In this document: one piece after another, positions 1 through 12,300 of the stretch
Numbering within the stretch: position 1 is the stretch's first letter
How the letters are laid out: every line of letters begins with the position of its first letter
Position numbers and translations under genes: made by a program
From: Mytilus galloprovincialis
Taxonomy: Eukaryota; Mollusca; Bivalvia; Mytilida; Mytilidae
DNA: 64,000 bases
Direction of reading: 5' to 3'
Assembly: GCF_965363235.1 (NCBI RefSeq)
Contig: NC_134842.1
Span: 5,979,112-6,043,111, forward strand
Notes under the pieces: model-generated
Told to the model about the DNA's origin: nothing
Databases searched by the model: none
The model's input: only the letters and a program-made list of their open reading frames with translations

Positions 1-311
1 AACCCCAATCGCCATTATTTTCAGACAGTCTCACCGCAACAATAATGATGAATATGTTAATAGACACTATTCTATTTAGGGACTTAACAACAGTTAAGTT
101 GATATTAATATTGGCAGAGTTTTACTGGGATTTTCTGCTAGAATAATCTATAACCTCATTTTGTCATGTCCATGTCAATCGGTAGTTGACTTGTGTAGAC
201 TGAAGTAGACTGAAGTACTGTTTATCTACACAAGTCTGAAAACAAATTTGTCTACGAATATCGGTCAAACGTTTTCAATTCAAACTGCTTTACCCTAATC
301 AAAATGCTTAC

Positions 312-383
312 AGGTGTATAATAGAGGTCACGTCACGAAATATACCAACATCCAAATTAGTTATACGATTATTCTCCAAGTAT
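312..383 (-). CDS. LRR exon D' (last in window)
   Basis: 72-nt exon with CAG acceptor (ctg at 384-386) and GTAAGC donor. The LRR core is NNRITNLDVGIFRDVTSI. It is the partner of exon D. The gene must continue left of the window, since the exon ends at a donor and not a stop. Confidence 0.78.
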
Positions 384-3300
384 CTGAAAAATAATATTTT
401 AAAAATATATTTCTGATTATCATTTCTTAAATTCCCAATACAAAACAATTGGCATGACCAATTGTGAGCAACAAGTACAATTGGATGTACATTACTAGAA
501 ATATTGCATAATTATCAGATGTTTTTCATATAGTAAATAGTTCAGTCTATGGCTTAAATGGTTTACATAAGCGGAAAACCCGGTAAAGATCTGCCCTCAA
601 ATATATAAATATCATCTTGTTCTCAATCAATTTTATGACGTTATAAGTGTTGAATTTGAATAAATCAAATGCTCAGTGATCATATTTTACAACTGTTAGT
701 TCGATACAAGTGTAAACAGATTTTTTATAGGGCTCTTTTGATGTCTACAACTAATACACTGTTTCAATCATGTCTAAATCAAGCCGGGTGTAATTGTGTT
801 CGCGCAGGGAATTACTTATAGAAGAACGGTGACAAGGAATATAATTCAACATTTTTATATTGACCTAATATGTCTGTATGAAATCTTTACATTCCTATTC
901 GCATATATTATGTCTACAACGATTTCCGTTGTTTTGATTTACCAAACTATTGTTAGATAATTGATAATAGTCGCGAAGTTTGCTGCCTACCGATTGAAGG
1001 AGTTAATTACCACACACTTGCAATAACGACATAAATAAGAGAAAATAAGAGTAATGTACAGACCGTCACGAAATCGAAGTAGTCGAATCTAATCAAGAGA
1101 CTTATCAGACTGTCGGGATTTTTTTAGACAATTTTGATACTATTAAGACGTTTTTCAAGTAAAGTCATGTAACGATGAAAATAGTCGAGGGCAATGTTTA
1201 TTATATATGTGCATATTTAAGACAAATTTAGACTGATAAAAACAGCCACCCTTAAAGTATAAATAGTAGTTTTTAGATCAATGATATATTTTAGGATCAG
1301 TAAATAATTCGACACACAAAATCATCTTTTATAATCTAAATGAATTTGTCTTACATATGCACCTATATAATCATTAAGAAACAAAATATGATAAGAACCG
1401 ATTTTCTGCTAAATCATGAAGTTCAACATGTTTAATTAATAGATTTAAGAAATAATATATCAATCGTACGATTGGTAACAAAGATCAATCGGAGACCAAA
1501 AATGTCGATATGAGCAACTATAGTTTATCTCACGGCCTCCAACAATGAAAGAAAGCCATTACATTTAGGCCTGATTGACATAATATAACACTTTATTATA
1601 TCAATTATGTAGTCCAAAGGAAATTTTGATTTTTGATAACATATTAAACGGTTTGTTTAACCCTGATTTGAAGTGTAAATTTTTGATTTTTTTCTCTCTC
1701 AAACTAACGTTTTCTCTATTTCTCTTATCAACGATCTAACGATGGTGGTATCGTAGTTTCATGAATCAAATTGCTTACAAGTAATGTAGACCCGTCAAGC
1801 CACGAAACACATTAACATCTAATTTGTTAATTTGACTGTTGGACAAGTCCCTGAAAAATAGCATTTAGGAAAGGAATCACTGCATTACATTTTTCATATA
1901 TGTTTGAAATCGACATATACATGTAAGTTAACACACCAATTGTTTTGGCTGTTCAATTACAAAATATCTAAACGGCCGTATTTTGCTAAATTTGAAATAT
2001 CAGTAATTGTACACAAATGTAATACATGATATATTTGGACAGTATTGTTAAAATAATTGTGAATTATTTATTCTCGATCTATTTAATTGTATGAATTTCC
2101 ATATTAGATACACGTCACAAAAGTACGTCTTTGGTTGAGGTGTCCGTTGTTATTCTGTGGTAAGCATGTTGTTATGTACTATCAAAGTATTTATTTTTGA
2201 AATTGGCTATGCTCTTGAGTTTGTTTGTAGTGTGTTCTTGTCAAATCTTTATTTGTTTTAACAATGCCGTATACGCCAGAGTTTTGGCTAGCAATAACAT
2301 AAGGTTCAGCCTACCATTTTGTTCTTAAAATATCCTCTACCAAGTCAAGACTATGTCAGTTGTATGATGGCGTTTGTTTTTGTTGCAGTTTAGTGTTTCT
2401 GTTGTTCTTTTGCTTTTTTTAAATTTGAGATGTTTCCCTCGGTTTAAGTTTGTAGCTCAGAATTGTTTCTCTGATCCGATTTATAACTTTTCAACAGTGG
2501 TATATACTGTTGCCTTTACATAAACTAAATTAAATTAAGATCAACTGAATTCATACATTGTAGTTAAGGAAGTTCAAAAAAGAATAATAAATAACTATAC
2601 ATTACTATATAAAATAAAAGTAGAACGCGACAGCAAACCTGCAGTGCACGAAAACAAATTATTTTTACCGATTCAGCTTACTTACAAGCGCCTAAGAGTC
2701 TCCAAACCGCGAAATAAATTCGGATCTAGTGTGGTTACTTGAATGCTGTGCATGTGCCTGCAAATTAACATTTATAAAACGTATGTCTTGCATTACATTT
2801 TATATACTAGTATATATTATTCAAATTTGATTTACGTAGAAATTAAAGTCATCTTCGAATGAGGTTTAAATGTTAGAAAACTAATTGAAAATATTGTATG
2901 TCTTGTGATAGATTTTATACAATCCATTAAAGAGTTATCATTTATGTGTAAACTTGCGAAGTTTCTTGATCGACATTTAAAGAAACAATTATGCAAAATC
3001 TGCTATAGAAGATCTAAATTCATGTCTTCAGACAGTTTTACAATATCAAAAATGATGAATTTGAACGCAAAATAATTTATCTCAATACGCATATTCAAAG
3101 ACAGCTAGGTAGATATTAGCCAGACATTCTTAAGACGATCAAATAACGACAGCTTTGCTACAATTGATTAATTTCATTTTGGGATCATTATAACTTTGGA
3201 CTCCATTAGAATCAAAATGTTATCGATATTTGTCAATACATTTTGAAATAAGAACATTTTGGGTGGTTGCCAAAGTGACAACGTCACAATGAGTAATAAG

Positions 3301-6300
3301 TAAATAAGTATAGGTCACACAGCCATCAACACATTTCATTTGATCATAAAAAACAGCCATTTACATAGGGCACAAATATAAATAGTGGAAATAGTCAAAC
3401 AGGAAAATCTACGGCCAAAATCAAAACGAGAAACAAGAACCAAAACAACAAATGACAACCACAGAACAACAGGTATATTTAAATTGAACCGAGTTCATTA
3501 ATCTAAAATAGAATACAAACAAGAGTGTTTCATTAAAAAATCTAACTACAATGTTTGGTTGTACGGAAATTGTGACCTCACAGTGTCATGTTAAAAACTG
3601 AATTTCTGTTTTAGAGGTTTGGATAGGATTTAGGTAAGAATGTAACTATCTTGTTTAAACTAACTGTTTTATCATAAAACATACAAGGTAGCATAAGTTT
3701 TGACAAACATCACAATAATGTTATCGTACTATCTTTTAGTGTTTTAGAAAGAGTCCACCTGATTTGCAATACCAAATAAAATGAACAGAGAATATAATAA
3801 TTTCTACAAAAAATTCGAACACGTTCTAAAATTATTTTTTTTTTTATAGTAACTTCATCACATATCTTTTTACATGACAAACTGAATAAAATTAGATGTG
3901 TGATATAGTAGCAAGACGACATTATATAGAGGTAAGTTTCCTTTTGCGGAATCAAGCTACTTACAAGGAATCAATAGCCGTCAATCCATGGAATAATTCA
4001 GAATCTAGCGTGGCAAGTGGATTGCCTGATATCATCCTGAAATATTCTTTTATAAACATTATTTTGCATTACATTTGTCATATCAATAAATACATACCAG
4101 TCTTTTCTTTTCTTGTTAATTCGACCTGTTGATACTGTTTATAATGCTTTTTTGTCATTTTTTATTTATACGGATCTTGTCTGTACACCAGCTTTGATTA
4201 TTTGTAATATCTTCACTTATTCTTACAACATTTGTATAAACTTCAAGATTATAAAAAAACCGGTTTTTTTCTAAAGTGAACATTGATTGGTTAAATATTT
4301 CTCAGTCATGTCCTGTTTTTGAATTTGTTTGTTAGCTTTTTGGTCATGAATGTTTGTCTCTAATATTTAATTAACTGTGCATTTGTATTCAGATATCGCA
4401 GATCAAATTTATTCATTCATTGTTTAATCATACGTTTTTTGATTGAGTTAAGTCTGCCAATTGATATTTTATCGTATGTTTTTCTTTGTTGTGATGTTAT
4501 GCTATTGTTTCAGAAAAAGGGAGAAGGTTTGGATCCATTAAAACGTTTAATCCCGCTGCAAATGTTTGCACCTGTCCTAAGTCAGGAATCTGATGTACAG
4601 TAGTTGTCGTTTGTTTATGTAATATATACGTGTTTCTCGTTTCTCGTTTTGTTTATATAGATTAGACCGTTGGTTTTCCCGTTTGAATGGTTTTACACTA
4701 GTAATTTTGGGGCCCTTTATAGCTTGTTGTTCGGTGTGAGCTAAGGCTCCGTGTTGAAGGCCGTACTTTAACCTATAATGGTTTACTTTTTAAATTGTTA
4801 TTTGTATGGAGAGTTGTCTCATTGGCACTCACACCACATCTTCCTATATCCAGTCATACGAAGATTTAAAAGTGAGAGTGAAGTACGGATTTATTACGGG
4901 TAGAACTCTATAAAAACTGGAACATAAGTCAAAATTTTACAAAACAGTTATAAAAGTTGTTCGTTTTAACTCATATTTGAGTCTTATTTTTTACAAATAG
5001 TTTGTACTTAACATAACGGTTACCTTTATATTTTTGCCATTTTTTTAATGGAATGCTATTGGATTTAGCAGTAGCTTACGACAATGTTACCAAGGTAACA
5101 TTTAAAATAAAAAAAAAACGACATGGCTAAAAAAGAAACATACAAACATACAAATAAAAGTACACAAGACCCAACAAAATAAAAATCCAACTAAAGACTG
5201 TTATAAATCTTCCGGACATGATTTATTTTCAATTTCATCATAATATATATAGTTGTTTTTGTTACATAATTAATGTTTGCATCGATTCCAGTTAATGAGT
5301 TTCCTTCGGAAATGCATGTAACAAGTCGGGGAATATTTCAGTTGTGAATTCACTCGTTCTATTGTTAATATCGTTTGATTATGTCAATTGTAATGGTATT
5401 TTTGGCATACCTTGGTAAAAACGTTATTCAGAATTGAATTCAAGCAAAAACTAGTTTCTGGAAAACCTTTTGAAGGTGGTATGGGTGTCTTCCTCCATCT
5501 TGGATTGTACAAATACAGAGAACCAAAGGTCCAGATTTTCCATCAAGTTAGCAAAATTTGATGCAGGAATGCAGATATTTATTGTGAATTTTCATTTAAA
5601 AGAACCAATTTATAAGAATATAACTTATAAATATTAATATTTCTGCAAATGTTGATTATTGTTTGTGATTTTTATTATTTTTTAAATTGGCATCTTAAGG
5701 GGAGGTAACTATAAAGGAGTGCATTTTCTGAAGGATTCTACATGGAATTTTCCTATTTTGTATTTTAGCCGGAAAAAACGTACGGTGACCCTATCTTTTC
5801 TTTTGATATTCTCAAAGCATTTTCTGAAAGCCATCTTTTCCTTAAGTATTTAACAAATCTATCATTTTGTTTAGTCTCTAATCACAAAATAGTGTGTTTT
5901 CCTTTATAATCCATACACAATGTGTCATTTTGTCACGTCCTGTAGCTTAAAAAAATGGGCGGTGACCTATCATTTTTATTATTTTTTTCAACATGTATCA
6001 ATAGATACTACGTTTTGGCAAAGTATGAACAAATCTATGATTTTTATTTTAGACTCCCATACCAGCTTAAAAACTATAAGACCAATGACTATTGATAACG
6101 CCTGAACATCATAATAGTTCCATATAAACAAATGCAATAAAAAAGGAACATGATATCATGAGACAGCAAACCAGAAAGATTGTTTTGCCGAATCAAGTTC
6201 TGCACAAGTACAAAATGTATTCAAAGGCACGTGCTTTTCATTGACATTTCGCTTTTGGTAGGGTAATTTGATTGTAGGCAATGTCAACTTTGACAACAAC

Positions 6301-9300
6301 ACCACTGAAAGTAATTAAGAGCTTTTTAACTCGTTAACATATTGCTTACATACTACATGTAACTGAAATATGCGTACGGCGTAAGGAATGATATTTTGTC
6401 ATGTATGGCTGAAATAATAAACGTAAAATCAGGACAGCAAAAATGTCTGTTCCAAAACCCTAAAACTTCTTGTCTTAGGTCAGTTGTGCTGCAAAAATAT
6501 ATATATATTCAATGTTGTAGTTTAATAGAAAATCTATACAGAGCCAAACAATTTAAGCGACATTTGTTTTCTTTTTTTGTTGTTGTTGTTTCTGCCTCAA
6601 AAAATACACATCAATGATTTAATCATAAAGGTTCACCTGTCATTTTAAACAGTCGTATTTTTTTGGGGGCGATTGATTTCGCGCCATTTAAGCTTTGCAC
6701 GTGTAATTTTCTGTGTTGACATGAGTTATCATTGAGATGTTCATAATTATAAATTTAATGGTAACCACATTTTGAAGTTTTGAAATACTAAGGCTTTTCT
6801 ACCTCAGGAATATATTATCTTAGCTGTATTTGGCATAACCATTAGAAACTTTTAGTACTCAATGCTCTTCAACTTAATTTGGCCTTTTTAACATGTTTTA
6901 TTCGAGCGACACTGATGAGCCTTTTGTAGACGAAACGCGTGTCTGCGGAATATATGAAATTTAAATCCTGGTATCTATGATGAGTTGATTTACCTTCTGT
7001 TCCTGTACTTTTAAAATAAAGTTTGAAAACTATTTTTGACTACCGTGCAGAGACACACCATTGATAAGACACATGAACGTTTGAAAAAAATTGCATGGGG
7101 CGTCAACCCGGCCTCCCCGAAAATGACCGTCAGAAAGCTCTTGGAATGGTTGATGCTAGGATGAGTGTTGACGACGTCGCGGCTCGATTTAATATGCATA
7201 AGTCACTAGTTTAAAAACTAACAAACAGATATCGATAAACTGCACAGAATAAACCAATTTCTGGTAGACCCAAAAAACTAAAGTCAAGGGAGGAGCGTTA
7301 CCTTCGCTTAACGTCAACACATGACAAGTTTATTCCGGCGACACGAGTAGTGCATGAATTAAGTACAGGTACTGGAGTGATTGCCAATCTGTTACCGATG
7401 CACCGGAACATGGACGAGTTATTGATTTTGAATAACCCATTTCTACATTTTGGCCCTAATGCGCTCCATACAAAGAAATTCATAGTGAATGTGAATGATT
7501 AACATGCATGCTGCTTTTGACATGTCATAATTCCTTCGTTTTATTATCAAAATTATATGTTATGATTTTGTAAAAAAAACCATGAAAATAATTTTTTTGT
7601 TTCAACACTTTTTTAGCTCCATATATAATCGTAGTGACCTATATTTTACAACAGCTAATGTTGATCAGGTATCTCTGTCATTATCTCAATATGGAGCGGG
7701 GAAAAATAAGTAATTTATTTCATTTAGAAGTGTGATATAATACGACAACAAACCAGCAACACGTATTGTTATTTTTTTGCTGAATCAAATTACTTACAAC
7801 TGACTTATAGACGTCAAACGTTGGAATATATTCGCATCTAGCGTTCTTAATTTATTGTAGTTCACGTACCTGCAAACAAAATATTTTTAAAAAAGTATTT
7901 TGCTTTTCATTTGATTTATTCAATTCTAACCGAAATTCACTAGAGATAGTAGGACAAAGTAAGTGTTATACATATTTTTGATAAATAATTGAAATAGTAA
8001 TTTCAACTTATTATATATATGTTACAGTAAATAGGTGAAATTAGGAATTACATGTAATTACTAAACATTTCAGTAAATACCTGTAATTACTAGCCAATTT
8101 AGTAATTACATGTATTTACTAGTTGTTTCAGTGATTACTGGTAATCACTGATTTTAAATGTCATTTTTACAGCTATTTACTAACTTGATGTTTTTGTTTT
8201 AAAATTCAAAACATAATTCAAGATACCAAATAAAAAAGTAAAGGGTAGGGTATTTTAAGTGAGCTTACTTAGGGATGTTGGAATATAAGACACATCAAAA
8301 GTGCATACTCTTTAGTGTTTTATGAATTGAAACTGGAAAATGGTTGTTTTATAGGTTTTGAAACTCCGTAAATATATGCATGCAAGACAATGATATCAAT
8401 TCAAAATTGATTTTCATAATTTTGTTAAACTAAAATCTCCATCATGCACTGTGGTTTAAAACTTTAAAATCATTTTCTCCAAATATCCTGGATTTCTACC
8501 AAACTTGGACAGAAGCTTAATGCTTATGATCATAAGATAATATCCAAAAGTAAAGTTTGAAAAAAAATCCTTTTTTTTCGTATATTACTTATAAAAGGAC
8601 TAGTTTTTCCCCAGTTAACATTACATACACTCTGCAGTTAAAGTTTTTAAAACATTAGAATTTATAAACCATCCTGTATTTTTACCCAATTTTGACAGAA
8701 GCTTCTTACAGTACTAGTCAAAAGATAGTATCTAGAGGAAAATTTTAATATTTTGTCCTCATTTTTGTTGAGCCTGCGATTAACAGCAAAAGAAGACTAT
8801 TTGTTCTGCAAAACCCTTACAATTTTAATAGCTTAATACATCAATAACCCATCTCCAGCTAGGGGTTGAATTGAAAGTATTCAATGAGGTCCAAATATTC
8901 ACTCGCAAGTGCACAACTCATCAACCTTGTTTCTCAGCTAATTTAACAAAATAAAACCAGATTGGCTGCTAACAGGGAATTATAATTTCACTATATCATT
9001 TTTATTAATGATTTAACAACAAAAAAGATATTTATTTTTTTTTTATCTAGAAGCTAATGACATAACTTTATCTTATCTTTATAAGGTAATAAGTCTAAAT
9101 ATTCTTCAAATTCAAAGTTTTCTTTAAAAAGTTAAATAATTAAACATAATGCTTTGGAAGAATTTTCCATTTCTGATTTCCATGTCTGCTGAAATTGGTA
9201 AAAAATCATCTGTATAATGGTCAACTTTAACCATTTTGGATTAAAACTAAACTTTTACTCTGATTTAACCAAGTATTTGAAAGTCCATATTTATTCAATA

Positions 9301-12300
9301 GATTTTTTTATACAAATCAACCATTCAAAATTTTAAGAGTACTAACTGATCTTCTAGTTAGTATTACCATAACTTTTGATCATCTAACCATAATACAACA
9401 TTGTTTTAGCAGTCAGTAAATAGGTGTAAAAATTCATTTTAAAATTAGTAATTACTGGTAATAACTGGGCCGTTTAAGGAATTACTTGTATTAACTAAGT
9501 GCATCGGGAATTACCTGTAATTCCTAAATTTTAGTAATTACATGTAATTCCTAATTTCACCTATTTACTGTAACATATATATATATAAAGTGCCTAGAAA
9601 ATCAACATATATATATATATATATATAATTAAAACATCCTCATTAGTCATTTAGGCTTAATGATTTAAGTTAGATAATAACCTATTGAACGTCTACTCAC
9701 GAACATCTACACGCATTCTCAAATAATTTAAAGCCTATTATAAATGAATTTGAACATCAAATCACTTAGCTTAGTATGCATTTTACCTACAGCTGGGTAG
9801 TTGTCTTTTTCCCGACTTGTTACTTTTCTCACATGTGGCTGGTTTTATATAGGAACTTCGTAGGCAGAAAGATAAAAGTAAGCTGTATCCATCAACTTTA
9901 CTTTCCGCTATATAGATGATTTTATTTCAATAAATATTTCACAACATAATGACTATATTGAATGCGTCTATCTCATCGAACTTGAGATGACGCAAACAAC
10001 AGATACAGTTGCAAGTTCAACTCTCTCCGTTGTCAATCGTACGGACTCCACCAATAGTTGGTTGACCGGTTTGGAATATCAGTTCACAAAAGACAAAATG
10101 TTCGAAATGTTGTAGCTGCAATTTACTTTTCATATTGAACCTACCAAATTAGACCGGGATGGAACTTACACGAGCAACACTACAGGTGTCACATGCGGAG
10201 CAGGATCTTCTTACCCTCCTGGAGTACATGAGATCATCCGAGGTTTTGATTGGATTACTTATGTTGTGTTGTGTGTACTGTTGTTTTTGTCTTTTTAGCA
10301 ATAGCGTTGTCCATTTGTTTTCGACATACGAGTTTAAATGCCTTTTTGGCATCCTTTGCCTCTCTTTTGCTTTGCAATATCCGTTTTACCAAATGAAAGG
10401 GAAGTAATATTCATAATACTGGTATAAAAACGTTTTCTTTTTCATGTTTTTCAATCAGTAGAAAATTGCATCATTGCCAAATCGGATGGCTTTTAAAAAA
10501 ATCACTGTGGTTCTATTTTCCGGAATTTCTCACATTATAAGTATATCCTTAAATAGCAATATTTGCTGATATGTATTAAATATTGATCAAGTTGCTCAAA
10601 CTATAAATGGATTACACACAAGAATAAATATGCAACTACTACGTTACATTTTTCTTAGTAAGGGTCCTCCCTGAACATGGTGAACATTATATCAAATCAA
10701 ATTTCAATAAGTGTACAACAATAATAAAATGAAAAAAAATGCATACCGACAGCACCTTAAAAATATAATTTAAGGTGGTAAGCAATAGTTTGACCAAAAT
10801 TAATTTGGCTCGTTTAATTTTCATAAAATTTTAACAAAGCTATTTACTGTGAACCTTTGACAAAAATATATAAAAAATCAAAACATTTGACCCAACCGTT
10901 TTATAAAAAAAAAATACACTGGGTATAGGGCAGTTGGACAAACACTTATTTTGATCATTGAGAAGCTTAATATTCCCTTTCAACACAACAGAATTAAAAC
11001 GTTAAGCGTATTTTATAAAGTTATCTCTCTGCAATGTTAGGTACCACATTAACAAGAACAAACCATCAAACGAATGTGAACGATCTATTGCAATAACAAA
11101 CCAGCAACACATCTCGGATATTTTTATGAAGTAAAGGTACTTACAGTCCTTTAAGACCCGACAAATCTTCAAATAAAATTACATCCAGTTTGCTAATTCT
11201 ATTGCCATTTAAGTGTCTGAAAAAATTACATATTTTAAAATTATTTTTTTTCATTACGGTAACTTCAATGGTCAACATCGGTGTACGGTGTAATAATTTT
11301 AATTTATAAAATGACACTTTTAAGGTATGCTTTAACACCTAAAACCAACATATATTTTGAACAACAAATTCATAATGTTTTGGTTTTATGATATCAAAAA
11401 CGAATAACAAAATATTATTTTTATTTAAAAAAAAAAAAAAAAAGAAAACATAAAAACACTTGAGATTTGTTTTCATTTTGTTTTTTTATTATATAGGAAA
11501 ACACGGGCAGGCGCAAATATACACGGGCCAAATAACTTCAGGAATTTTAATTTTTGATATATAATACAATTGGAAAGAGTAAAACAATAAAAATAACTCC
11601 GCTGAAAATTCGAATAGGAAAGTCCTTCATCAATTGGCAAAATCAAAAGCTCAAACAAATCAAACAAATGCATATCAACTGTCATATTCTTGACTTGGTA
11701 TAAGCACTTTCTGAAGAAAAAGGTTGATTAACCCTAGTCTTTAAGATAGCCAAATATCTCAGTTGTATGGCAGTTTCATAAAACTCCATTATGTGCTGAC
11801 ATGAATTATCATTGATATGGTTACATTCATAAATTAACTGATAACAAAATATTGAATTGTTGAAATACTAAGGCTTTTCTACCTCAAGCATAGATTACCT
11901 TAACTGAATTTGGCAAAACTTTTATGAATTTTGGTCCTCAATGCTCTTCAACTTCGTACTTTATTTGGCCTTTTTAACTTCTTTGGATTCGAGCGTCACT
12001 GATGAGTCTTTTGTAGACGAAACGCGCGTCATGCGTATATACAAAATTTAGTCCTGGTATCTATGATGAGTTTATTATATTGACAACGATGTGTAAACAA
12101 AAAAACAGACATAATAGGTTACCAATCAATACTGCGGCACAATCTCAACCATTATCAAAAACAAATAGATGAGAGACAAATTACAACAAAATGGCACACA
12201 GACTAATTAAAGATAATAGAATCAAACCAGCTGAAAATGATGAAATTATTTTGATTTGTCAATTCAAATAGCTTACAAGTATCGAAGATTCGTCAAGCCT

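Noticed and set aside
6160..6260. Possible tenth LRR exon after a conserved flank
   Set aside because: The flank is present, but the donor is changed to 'ctgcacaag' and no 72-nt LRR follows.
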